Below are positions 8,141 through 15,913 of a DNA stretch of 40,715 nucleotides, piece after piece. Both the position numbers and the translations under genes were made by a program. Positions within the stretch are counted from its first letter, which is position 1. Every line of letters begins with the position of its first letter. The notes under the pieces were generated by a model. It saw only the letters and a list, made by a program, of their open reading frames with translations. It did no database searches and was not told the origin of the DNA. This DNA comes from Thermoflexus hugenholtzii JAD2 (GTDB lineage Bacteria; Chloroflexota; UBA11872; UBA12225): the NCBI GenBank assembly GCA_945865725.1, contig CAMBEO010000017.1, positions 1 through 40,715 on the forward strand. The letters run 5' to 3'.

Positions 8141-8785
8141 ATGACCGAGCACGGCGCGGGCGGAGATGACCAGGCTGTCGATGGCTATCTCGAGGCGCTA
8201 GCGTCAAGGGCGCCAGTGCCAGGGGGTGGCAGCGCCGCCGCCCTCGTCGGAGCGGTCGCGGCCGCGCTGGTGGCGATGGTCGGGCGCGTGACCCTCGGCC
8301 GACCGTCACTCGCAACGACGGACGATGCCGTGGCGCGCATGATTACCGAGGCTGACGAGGCCCGCGCAACCTTGCGACGCGCGATGGACGAGGACGAGGC
8401 GGCGTTTTCCCGCGTGATCGCCTCGTATCGGCTCCCGCGGGCGACGGAGGACGAGAAGCGCGCCCGCCGGATGGCGATCACGATCGCGGCGCAGGAAGCG
8501 ACGGTGCCTCCCCTTGTCGTCGCGCGCACGTCACGACGCATCCTCGACCTCGCGCTGGTGGCGGCCGCGCACGGCAATCCAACCGTCGTGTCGGACGCGG
8601 CGGTCGCGGCGTGGGCCGGAGCGGCGGCGATCCGTGCCAGTGCGGTCAACGTGCGAGTCAATCTCGGGGCCGTCCGGGACGAGGCCTTCGCGGCCGCGGC
8701 CGAGGCTGAGCTGGGCCAACTCGTCGCTGAGTCTGAACGCATCGCGGTGACGATCGAGTCGGCGGCGATGGCCCGCGTCCGATGA
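8141..8785 (+). CDS. Cyclodeaminase/cyclohydrolase family protein (FTCD C-terminal-like), probable methenyl-THF cyclohydrolase
   Basis: The 214-residue, mostly helical protein matches the free-standing FTCD_C/FchA family, which acts on formimino- or methenyl-tetrahydrofolate in one-carbon metabolism. Signatures are ASRAPVPGGGSAAALVGAVAAALVAMV near the N-terminus (the PGGGS loop), the MDEDEAAFSRVIASYRLP segment, and NPTVVSDAAVAAWAGAAAIRASAVNVRVNL near the C-terminus. I used ATG at 8141; the frame runs further upstream, but that part overlaps the divergent gene. It sits 35 bp ahead of mutL on the same strand, probably in one transcript, with no functional link known. Whether it acts as cyclohydrolase or cyclodeaminase cannot be decided here. 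Confidence 0.85.
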   Translation: MTEHGAGGDDQAVDGYLEALASRAPVPGGGSAAALVGAVAAALVAMVGRVTLGRPSLATTDDAVARMITEADEARATLRRAMDEDEAAFSRVIASYRLPRATEDEKRARRMAITIAAQEATVPPLVVARTSRRILDLALVAAAHGNPTVVSDAAVAAWAGAAAIRASAVNVRVNLGAVRDEAFAAAAEAELGQLVAESERIAVTIESAAMARVR

Positions 8786-8820
8786 CATGCATGCGCGCGA
8801 TGCTGCCCTAGGATCCACGC

Positions 8821-10779
8821 ATGGCTCCCATCCGCCAGCTTGACGACCAGGTCGTCGCCCTCATAGCCGCCGGCGAGGTCGTCGAACGACCCGTGTCGGT
8901 CGTCAAGGAGCTCGCCGAGAACGCCATTGACGCTGGAGCGACCTCAATCTCGGTCGAGATTCGGCGCGGAGGCTTTGACCTTGTCAGGGTTCGCGACGAC
9001 GGCGCGGGGATCGAGCCAGTCGACATGCCGCTCGCGCTGGCGCGCCATGCTACGAGCAAGCTCCACGTCGCCGACGACCTGTTCACGGTGCGGACGCTGG
9101 GGTTCCGCGGCGAGGCACTGGCAAGCATCGCGGCCGTCTCGCGCCTCCGGATCACCACCCGTCCTGCGTCACGGCCCTCCGGTCGGATCCTCGCGACAAC
9201 CGGGGGCGAGGTAGTAGAGGACGGGCCTGCGGGCGCACCCCCTGGCACCGTCGTCGAGGTGGAGGACGTGTTCTTCAACGTCCCAGCCCGTCACGCCTTC
9301 CAGCGGTCGGCCGCTGGCGAGTCCCGGGCCATCGCGGCACTGGTCTCGCAACTGGCCCTCGCCACGCCACACGTGCGGTGGCGCCTCACGCTTGACGGTC
9401 GCGATTCGCTGGTGACCCCCGGCGATGGCTCGCTCCGTGAAGCGTTCGTGTCCGTGCATGGTGCGTCGGTCGCCCCGCATGTCCTCGAGGTCCCGGAGGT
9501 CGCCGAAGCGGACGGCACCCTGACCGTCACTGGCGTCGTGGGATCGCCTGCGGTGCACCGGAACGTGCGATCATATTGCACGTTTGTGATCAACGACCGG
9601 GTGGTCAGGAGCCAGGTCCTCGCCCACGCCGTGGAGGAGGCCTTCCACGCTCTCCTGCCTGGCGGGCGCCACCCGATCGCCGCCATCCATTTGCGCGTGC
9701 CACCGCACGAGGTTGACGTCAATGTCCACCCCACGAAGTTGGAGGTGCGTCTGCGACGCGAGCGCCTCGCGTACGCGCGGATAAGGGATGCGGTCAGGCA
9801 GGCGCTTGCCACGCACTCGCCCTCGCCGGTGGTCACGCCCGTCCCGGCGACGTGGAACGTCCCAGGGACCTCACCGATGGCCTTCGCGCCGAGGACCGGC
9901 ATCCTCCTCCTCGACCGGGGCCATTCAGGTGATGACGTAGGGGCACTAGGCACCCCTGCCCGCCCCGGTGGGGGGGGGGGTGCTTCCCTCTCCCGCCGCA
10001 GCGGGGGAGGGACTGAGGGTGGGGGCGTCCTCCCCTCTCCCGCCGCAGCGGGGGAGGGACCGCGTACGCGGATAACGATGGTGGGGGCGTCCTCCCCCGC
10101 CCCGGTGGGTACGGATGACCATGGACCCGGCCCCGCGGATGCGTGGTCCGCGACCGACCCGTCGACGTGGCGCCCGCTCGGGCAGGTTGGACTGACCTAC
10201 GTCGTGGTCGAGGCACCGGACGGCATGTACCTGATCGACCAGCACAGTGCGCATGAACGCGTGCAGTACGAGGCACTGAAGGCGTCGGCGTCCTCGAGAA
10301 CGCTCCACCTCCAGCCCCTGCTCGTGCCGGAGCCGGTCGAGCTGGTGGCAGCGCACGCGGCATGGTTGCGAGGCAATCTCGCGGTGCTGCAGGGACTTGG
10401 TTACGACCTCGAGGCGTTCGGCGATGCGAGAGGCACCGAGACGTGGCTCGTCCGCGCCGTGCCGATGGGCGTCGCGGCACGGGGCCGACCGGGAACGATC
10501 CCGTCGCTCATCGACGGCCTCATCGAACGCGAGTACGGTGACGGGCCAATCGAGGACCAGGCCCGCTGGGCGGTTGCCTGCCACTCGTCCGTGCGTGCTG
10601 GCGATCACCTCTCGTTGCCGGAGATGCAGGCGTTGCTCGAGCACCTTGCACGCTGCGACTTGCGCCAGACGTGCCCGCACGGCCGACCGACGATGATCCA
10701 CCTCAGCCACTCGCAACTCGCACGCGAGTTCGGTCGGTCGATGCCTCGTGGGGCGTCGGAATGGGTGGGGCGCCGATAA
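8821..10779 (+). CDS. mutL: DNA mismatch repair protein MutL, endonuclease type, with repeat-derived linker
   Basis: The N-terminal GHKL ATPase half is canonical: AGEVVERPVSVVKELAENAIDAGA, DDGAGIE, GFRGEALASIAAVSRL, then VNDVHPTK-type DVNVHPTKLEV. The C-terminal half has the endonuclease metal site DQHSAHERVQYE (from residue 473), ACHSS, CPHGRPT (from residue 618) and FGRS, so nicking activity is expected. That fits a lineage without MutH. The ATG follows AGGA by about 8-9 bases. Residues about 377-430, in the flexible linker, are translated repeat DNA (9951-10112), including an 11-G tract at 9970-9980. Length is 652 residues, somewhat above the family norm, explained by the insert. The frame is intact as given. 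Confidence 0.95.
   Translation: MAPIRQLDDQVVALIAAGEVVERPVSVVKELAENAIDAGATSISVEIRRGGFDLVRVRDDGAGIEPVDMPLALARHATSKLHVADDLFTVRTLGFRGEALASIAAVSRLRITTRPASRPSGRILATTGGEVVEDGPAGAPPGTVVEVEDVFFNVPARHAFQRSAAGESRAIAALVSQLALATPHVRWRLTLDGRDSLVTPGDGSLREAFVSVHGASVAPHVLEVPEVAEADGTLTVTGVVGSPAVHRNVRSYCTFVINDRVVRSQVLAHAVEEAFHALLPGGRHPIAAIHLRVPPHEVDVNVHPTKLEVRLRRERLAYARIRDAVRQALATHSPSPVVTPVPATWNVPGTSPMAFAPRTGILLLDRGHSGDDVGALGTPARPGGGGGASLSRRSGGGTEGGGVLPSPAAAGEGPRTRITMVGASSPAPVGTDDHGPGPADAWSATDPSTWRPLGQVGLTYVVVEAPDGMYLIDQHSAHERVQYEALKASASSRTLHLQPLLVPEPVELVAAHAAWLRGNLAVLQGLGYDLEAFGDARGTETWLVRAVPMGVAARGRPGTIPSLIDGLIEREYGDGPIEDQARWAVACHSSVRAGDHLSLPEMQALLEHLARCDLRQTCPHGRPTMIHLSHSQLAREFGRSMPRGASEWVGRR
9951..10112. repeat. 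Dispersed repeat, two-unit copy inside mutL
   Basis: The copy holds two complete hairpin units, CCCTCTCCCGC-CGCA-GCGGGGGAGGG at 9986-10011 and 10033-10058. They are preceded by an uninterrupted run of 11 G (9970-9980) and followed by GTACGCGGATAACGATGG. The last motif recurs near 36240 as GTACGCGGATAGCGACGG. The whole insert is open in the mutL frame and encodes a Gly/Ser/Ala-rich stretch. Confidence 0.92.
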
Positions 10780-10794
10780 GTCCGCGGGTATCCC

Positions 10795-10941
10795 TGCCCG
10801 CCGGGGTGGGGCGGGGTGGTGCTTCCCTCTCCCGCCGCAGCGTGGGAGTTTTCAACTGAGGATGGGGGTGGTGCTTCCCTCTCCCGCCGCAGCGGGGGAG
10901 GGACTGAGGGTGGGGGCAACTGAGGCTGGGGGGTGAGGGCG
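10795..10941. repeat. Dispersed repeat, two-unit copy between mutL and holA
   Basis: Bases 10819-10941 are identical to 7746-7868. An extra CCGGGGTGGGGCGGGGTGG leads in from the left. The copy fills almost all of the gap between the converging mutL and holA stops, so its hairpins could serve as a bidirectional terminator. Confidence 0.92.
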
Positions 10942-10946
10942 ACTGG

Positions 10947-12086
10947 CTACGCTCGTGGACGGGCACGCATCTGCATCGCTTGCACTGCTCGTGCCGCCAG
11001 CTCGATGACGAGCAGTTCAGCCGCGAGGCGTGGCGTCACCTTCCCGACCTTGAGCGAGTGGTCGGCTTCAAGTGCCTGGCGGTGCATGTACGCCAGCGCC
11101 CGGTCGCTGAGGCGCGACGCTCGGTCCCGGGTCATCTTGACCGCGAACGGTTGCATCCGGAGTTCGCGCGCGATCGTGGCGTCGTCCGCGCCCGACGCTG
11201 ACCGCGCCATGACGTTGAGGTGCTGGGCAACCGCCGAACGCACGGCCGCGATCACCTGCTCGGGGCGGAAGTCGGCGCCGTCGATCAGTTGCACGAGTCG
11301 CGCGCCCGCTCGGTCACGTTGCCCGTCGAGCATCGCCTGGGTCAGTTCCCACACCTTGGCTGCCGCCACGGACTGGGGCACCAGTAGTGCCACGTCTCGT
11401 GCCTCGACCGCACGCCCCTGGCCGGCGTGCGTGACGAGCTTAAGTACCTCGGAGGCTGCGAGGCGCAGGTCGCTCCCGACATGCCCGGCAAGGACTTGCG
11501 CCGCCTCGATGGTCATCGCACCGGAAGGCGGCGCGTCGGCACCGGCGACGCGCCTCGCCCGATCACGCAACCACCGCACCATCTCGTCGCCCACGGGGAT
11601 CGGGAACGCCCGGGCATGCACCCCTCGCGCCGCAAGGGCCTCGCTGAGGGACGTCGACGGCGCCGGTGCCTCGCCTTCGAGGAAGAATGCGTGCGTCGTT
11701 GCAGGAACGGACGGGAGGTAGGCGGCAAGGGCTTCGTCAGGGGCAAGCGAAGGAGGCGGGGCCGCCGCCGCCGCGCGACCGCGTCGTGCAGGAGCGACCT
11801 TTACCTCCGCACCGGTCGACCGCCCGGCGTCACGTCTCGTGGTGGCCCGGGCGTCGCGCGCACCAAGCGCGGCGATGACCCCTCGACAGATCACGACCCT
11901 GCCGCTTGCGAGGAACGGGACCGCCTCGCAGGCGAACCGGAACGCGTCCATCGAGAAGGTCGACCCGTCGAGCCGAGTCGTGTTCGCCTCGGCCAGGTCG
12001 GCAGGCAGCCGCGTCGCGGCGAGGAGGTCGCGAAGCGCGTCATCTATGGAGACGTCATCGGGACCGGCAAGGAGGTGAATGGGCAC
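10947..12086 (-). CDS. holA: DNA polymerase III delta subunit
   Basis: HolA opens the beta clamp within the clamp loader. The 379-residue product has the delta-subunit layout. The N-terminal domain begins PIHLLAGPDDVSIDDALRDLL, with RVVICRG (the strand that usually reads LVVV), and the middle has GSDLRLAASEVLKLVTHAG. The C-terminal collar contains VWELTQAMLDGQRDRAGARLVQLI and LRMQPFAVKMTRDRASRLSDRALAYM. An Ala/Arg/Pro-rich insert at about residues 80-115 is less conserved. The start is GTG at 12086; no strong ribosome site is visible. It is divergent from the M20 gene (72 bp apart) and convergent with mutL. Confidence 0.88.
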   Translation of the reverse strand: MPIHLLAGPDDVSIDDALRDLLAATRLPADLAEANTTRLDGSTFSMDAFRFACEAVPFLASGRVVICRGVIAALGARDARATTRRDAGRSTGAEVKVAPARRGRAAAAAPPPSLAPDEALAAYLPSVPATTHAFFLEGEAPAPSTSLSEALAARGVHARAFPIPVGDEMVRWLRDRARRVAGADAPPSGAMTIEAAQVLAGHVGSDLRLAASEVLKLVTHAGQGRAVEARDVALLVPQSVAAAKVWELTQAMLDGQRDRAGARLVQLIDGADFRPEQVIAAVRSAVAQHLNVMARSASGADDATIARELRMQPFAVKMTRDRASRLSDRALAYMHRQALEADHSLKVGKVTPRLAAELLVIELAARAVQAMQMRARPRA

Positions 12087-12158
12087 TGGCGTGGCCTGGG
12101 CGTTCGGGGTACCGTCAGGCCCGGTAGTTCCCGGTGGGGCCTGCGACAGGGAGGATAC

Positions 12159-13340
12159 GTGGCCGACGACGTGGTAGCGCTCCTGGCGCGCCTGGTAGCA
12201 ATCGACAGTGCGAACTCGTCGATGGATGGTCCTGGCGAGGGAGACCTCGCAGCGGAGATTGCCGCGATCGGCCAGGGCCTGGGTTTCGAAACGTCCGTTG
12301 AGGAGGTCCTCCCGGGACGCCCTAACGTCACGCTCGTGCTACCTGCAACCCATGGAGGGAGCAAGCGACGGCTCCTTTTCGACTTGCACCTCGACACCGT
12401 GCCACACCGCGGGATCACGGATGCGACGATCCCGAGGATCACCGGCAACCGGATGCATGGCCGGGGAACGTGCGACACGAAGGGTTCACTCGCCGCGGCG
12501 ATCATCGCGGCGCGCCGTGTCGCAACCGGTTGCCCGGAACGAGTGGGCGAGGTCATGCTGCTCTTCACGGTCGACGAGGAGTACTTGAAGCGCGGCGTCG
12601 AACATGCCGTCGCCTCCGGCCTGCACGCCTCCGCGGCGATCGTCGGCGAACCGACTTCACTCCGTCCCATCGTCGCCCACAAGGGCGCCGTCCGCTTCCG
12701 GGTCACCACGCACGGGCGCGCCGCGCACACGTCGCGACCCGAGAACGGCGACAACGCGATCCACCAGATGGTCGAGGTCATCGACTGGCTCCGCGAGCGC
12801 ATCGAGCCGGCCATCGCCATGCGGGGGCACCCCCGCCTGTCGCCGCCGACCATGACCATCGGGACGATCTCAGGCGGCACCGGCGTGAACATCGTCCCCG
12901 ACCGGTGCGTGATCGAGATTGATCGCCGCAGCTTGCCGACCGAGGACCCCGACGCCATCCTTGCCGAGTTCGACGCCGTGCTTCAAGACCTGATGCGCGC
13001 GCGCCCGGCGGTCAAGGTGACGCGCGAGGAGCCATTCCTCGTGGAGCGCGGCCTGGACGGGCCGGCCGATGGCGACCTCGTGACCGCGGTGCAGGCGGCC
13101 ATCCGTGCGGTCGATGGCGACGCGGCGGACGTGACCCCGACCGGCGTGCCGTACGGCACGGATGCGAGCCACCTCTGGGGGGGGTCAGGGATCCCGACCG
13201 TTGTCCTCGGGCCGGGCGACATTGCGCAAGCGCACACCGCGGACGAGTGGGTCGACCTCGACGAGGTCCGGCGGTGCGCCGACATCTACGAGCGCCTAAT
13301 GACGTCGTTCGTCGTCGGCGACTGGGGAAGTTCGCTCTGA
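12159..13340 (+). CDS. M20-family metallo-deacylase/peptidase (ArgE/DapE type, YgeY-like)
   Basis: The 393-residue M20 enzyme shows zinc-site motifs in order: LLFDLHLDTVPH (His and Asp of the LHxD type), GRGTCDTKGSLAA (bridging Asp), TVDEEYLKRG (catalytic Glu pair) and GEPTS. A dimerisation domain follows (HKGAVRFRVTTHGRAAHTSRPENGDNAIHQM), and YGTDASHLWGGSGIP with a late His (AHTADEWV) closes the site. It probably hydrolyses an N-acyl amino acid or small peptide; the exact substrate is not evident. GTG at 12159 follows GGGAGG by four bases. The much longer upstream open frame overlaps holA and is not coding. A G8 run occurs at 13177-13184. Confidence 0.88.
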   Translation: MADDVVALLARLVAIDSANSSMDGPGEGDLAAEIAAIGQGLGFETSVEEVLPGRPNVTLVLPATHGGSKRRLLFDLHLDTVPHRGITDATIPRITGNRMHGRGTCDTKGSLAAAIIAARRVATGCPERVGEVMLLFTVDEEYLKRGVEHAVASGLHASAAIVGEPTSLRPIVAHKGAVRFRVTTHGRAAHTSRPENGDNAIHQMVEVIDWLRERIEPAIAMRGHPRLSPPTMTIGTISGGTGVNIVPDRCVIEIDRRSLPTEDPDAILAEFDAVLQDLMRARPAVKVTREEPFLVERGLDGPADGDLVTAVQAAIRAVDGDAADVTPTGVPYGTDASHLWGGSGIPTVVLGPGDIAQAHTADEWVDLDEVRRCADIYERLMTSFVVGDWGSSL

Positions 13341-13800
13341 TCTGTCACGAGGTTGTCGACACGACCTCAGGAGACAGGGCGAAGGCCTCGCCCGGTACGG
13401 TGCTGGCTGTCGACACCACACCAGCCGGGGAGGCCTTCACGTGAAACGCCTCCACCGGCACGTGCGACTGACCGCCGCCTGGCGCCTCCGCCGGACGGGC
13501 CGAGGCCGGGACGATGGCCACCGACGACTGCCGGACCCGCGTCCGGGGGCGGGGGAGGACGCCCCCACCCTCAGTCCCTCCCCCGCTGCGGCGGGAGAGG
13601 GAAGCACCACCCCGCCCCACCCCGGCGGCCGGCTTCCTGCAGCGCATGCACGCGCACGTCGGGGACGTTGGCGTCGAGGTCCGGCGGGTCCTGACCGACA
13701 ACGGCAGCGCCTACTTCTCCCGGGACTGGAAGGCCGCCACCACAGGCCCGCGGGTGGGGCGCCCGCCTCATCTCGTTGTCAATAACGTACTAGGGACGGC
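13341..13800 (+). mobile_element. Degraded IS481-family insertion sequence, interrupted by a repeat
   Basis: Two pieces of an IS481-type transposase are readable. Near 13441 a GTG frame reads HRHVRLTAAWRL, like the N-terminal HRNARLTxxGRL of these enzymes. From about 13632 another stretch reads FLQRMHAHVG...VRRVLTDNGSAYFS, which includes the second catalytic Asp of the DDE triad (LTDNG). The helix-turn-helix, the first Asp and the C-terminal Glu region are gone. A dispersed repeat copy (13547-13628) sits between the pieces. The tail CGTTGTCAATAACGTACTAG near 13777-13795 may be the right terminus. Ends are approximate and no target duplication was identified. It fills the gap between the M20 gene and the polyprenyl synthase gene. 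Confidence 0.7.
13547..13628. repeat. Dispersed repeat, inverted copy inside the IS481 remnant
   Basis: One unit, oriented opposite to the copies around mutL, with CCCTCCCCCGC-TGCG-GCGGGAGAGGG flanked by a C-run block on the left and CCACCCCGCCCCACCCCGG on the right. Its position between transposase fragments suggests it arrived after, or replaced part of, the element. Confidence 0.9.
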
Positions 13801-13802
13801 AG

Positions 13803-14885
13803 CTAGCGGTCCCGGACTTCAAGGATCGCAACGAGCTCGCCAAGAGCGGTCCGCGCCGGACCCTTGGGAAGCGCATCGAGATGCGTCCGTGCGTGCATGG
13901 AGTAGCGGGCCACCAAGGCGGCGCAATGCCGGCGCGCACCCGAACGATTGATCGCATCGAGTGCCGCGTCGAGTTCGCTACCGGTCGGGTCAGGCGATCC
14001 CAACACGGTCAAGATCGCGCGACGGTCAGGCTCGGAGGCGCGCGCAAGCGCGTAGAGCGTCGGAAGCGTCTTCTTGCGGCGCGCAAGGTCGCTTGAGGGC
14101 TTGCCTGTCACCTCCGGCGAACCCCACATCCCTAGGCCGTCGTCCTGGACTTGAAACCCCAGGCCAAGCGCATGACCGAACGAGAGCATCGCTTCCACGA
14201 GGGCCGGAGGCGAAGCCGCCACCTCCGCGCCCATGGCCGACGCGCACGAAATCAACGCGGCGGATTTCCTCGCGATCATGTCGAGATACGCCCCGACCGA
14301 CACCTCGTCCGTCCCAGTGAACGCCAGGTCAAGGTGCTGGCCCTCGGTGATGGTCAGGCACGCCTTCGCGAATCGTGCCGCAAGAGCCACGACGATCGAA
14401 GGTTCGACGCCTCGAGCGGCCAGGTCGAGGAGGGACAGGGTCGCGAGGACGTGCATCCCGTCGCCGGCATTGATCGCTTGTGGTTCGCCCCAGAGTGTCC
14501 AGAGAGTCGGTCGATGGTGTCGGGTCGCGTCGCCATCCTCGATGTCGTCATGGATGAGCGTGAAGTTGTGGAGCAGTTCGAGGGCAACGGCGACAGGCAT
14601 CGCGCGATCGCCCGTGCTCCCGCAAGCCTCGGCCACGAGGATCGCGACGAGCGGGCGCAGCCGCTTGCCGGTTGGCGCATCCGCCGGGCCGAGGCGTTCG
14701 TCCGCCCACCCGAGGTGGTAGCGCATCATGCCGAAGTGGGCCGGCGCGCCGGGCGGGAGGAGGGCGGGTGGGTCGCCGGACGGCGCAGCTTGTCCACGCG
14801 CCGGCTCCCGGCGAGTAATCGCCTCCCTCATCGCCGCCTCGATTTGGGGCAGCCATCGCGCGCGCGCGTCCGTGAGGTCGCCCAT
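13803..14885 (-). CDS. Polyprenyl synthetase (trans-isoprenyl diphosphate synthase)
   Basis: The 360-residue class-I prenyltransferase condenses isopentenyl diphosphate with allylic diphosphates to make isoprenoid chains. The first Asp-rich motif is intact, IHDDIEDGD (residues 111-119), with GKRLRP before it. The second region reads QVQDDGLGMWG (from residue 246), so the usual DDxxD is DDxxG. The downstream GKPSSDLARRKKTLP segment is normal, as is EGQHLDLAF. Product chain length cannot be predicted confidently. ATG at 14885 follows AAGG. Co-directional with galU, 58 bp apart. Confidence 0.9.
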   Translation of the reverse strand: MGDLTDARARWLPQIEAAMREAITRREPARGQAAPSGDPPALLPPGAPAHFGMMRYHLGWADERLGPADAPTGKRLRPLVAILVAEACGSTGDRAMPVAVALELLHNFTLIHDDIEDGDATRHHRPTLWTLWGEPQAINAGDGMHVLATLSLLDLAARGVEPSIVVALAARFAKACLTITEGQHLDLAFTGTDEVSVGAYLDMIARKSAALISCASAMGAEVAASPPALVEAMLSFGHALGLGFQVQDDGLGMWGSPEVTGKPSSDLARRKKTLPTLYALARASEPDRRAILTVLGSPDPTGSELDAALDAINRSGARRHCAALVARYSMHARTHLDALPKGPARTALGELVAILEVRDR

Positions 14886-14943
14886 TGATCCTTGCCTTCT
14901 GCTTGACCGAGCCTGGCGCCACCCTTATCAACCGGGGTGGACG

Positions 14944-15873
14944 CTAGTCCCTCGGTCCTAACGCGTCATTGACCATCGCCCGGACGCTCGGACCAAGCTC
15001 GGGGTCGCGAAGCGCGAGTTCGACGTTAGCCCTCAGGAACCCTAGGAGCGTCCCGCAGTCATAGCGTCGACCGACGTACTCAAGCGCGAGCACCGGTTCC
15101 CGGTCGAGCAGCGCGCGGATGCCATCCGTCAGCTGGATCTCGCCCCCCGCTCCCGGCCGGGTAGCCCGAAGTGCCTCGAATATCCGGGGCGTGAGCACGT
15201 AACGGCCCATGATGGCCAGGTTGGACGGTGCCGTCCCGAGGGCTGGCTTTTCGACCATGTGGCGGATTTGGAACAGGCGGTCGCTGACGGGAATGACGTC
15301 GAGGATCCCATAGCGACTGGTCTGGTCGTCCGGCACCCGTTCGACCGCGATCACGGAACAGCCGAACCGCGCATGCACGCGCAACAACTGCGCCATGACC
15401 GGATCGTCGCCGCCGTCCATGATGTCGTCCGGCAGGAAAACCGCGAACGCTTGGGGACCGACGACTGCCTCGGCTAGGAGAATCGCATGTCCGAGACCCA
15501 GGGCACGCGCCTGTCGAACCGAAACGATCGAAGCGAGCGAAGCCGCGCGCCGGACCGCGTCAAGTCCCGCCGCGTTGCCCTTCGCTTCAAGGGCCGCCTC
15601 CAGGCCGTGGTTGGCGTCAAAATGATCCTCGATCGCGCCCTTGCCGGCCGCCGTCACGAGCACGACCTGATCGATCCCGGACGCCGCCGCCTCTTCGACC
15701 CCATACTGAATCACCGGCCGGTCGACGACGGTCAACATCTCTTTCGGGATGGCCTTCGACGCGGGCAGCATGCGGGTCCCGAGCCCCGCGGACGGGAATA
15801 CGGCCACCTTCACTGCAGGCGCCGGCGCATCTAGCGGGACGAGGTCAATCAGCGCCACGTGATCGCCGACCAT
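14944..15873 (-). CDS. galU: UTP-glucose-1-phosphate uridylyltransferase
   Basis: GalU makes UDP-glucose for surface polysaccharide and glycolipid. The 309-residue nucleotidyltransferase has VFPSAGLGTRMLPASKAIPKEML (UTP-binding loop and Lys), PVIQYGVEEAAASGID, FLPDDIM (metal site), HMVEKP and GGEIQLTDGI, all standard for bacterial GalU. The frame extends to 16212, but a strong ribosome site (AAGGAGG four bases before the ATG at 15873) sets the start. The extension runs through repeat DNA and the thpR remnant. An alternative ATG 15 codons upstream is less well placed. Confidence 0.93.
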   Translation of the reverse strand: MVGDHVALIDLVPLDAPAPAVKVAVFPSAGLGTRMLPASKAIPKEMLTVVDRPVIQYGVEEAAASGIDQVVLVTAAGKGAIEDHFDANHGLEAALEAKGNAAGLDAVRRAASLASIVSVRQARALGLGHAILLAEAVVGPQAFAVFLPDDIMDGGDDPVMAQLLRVHARFGCSVIAVERVPDDQTSRYGILDVIPVSDRLFQIRHMVEKPALGTAPSNLAIMGRYVLTPRIFEALRATRPGAGGEIQLTDGIRALLDREPVLALEYVGRRYDCGTLLGFLRANVELALRDPELGPSVRAMVNDALGPRD

Positions 15874-15913
15874 CTCGCCTCCTTGGATCCGCTCGCCACG
15901 ATCGCCTCGGGGC

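Noticed and set aside
11427-12158. Long N-terminal extension of the M20 gene
   Set aside because: It lies antisense to holA, is Arg/Gly-rich without family features, and a good ribosome site precedes GTG at 12159.
13345-13701. 118-codon minus-strand frame in the IS481 remnant
   Set aside because: Much of it is translated repeat, and transposase motifs are on the plus strand.
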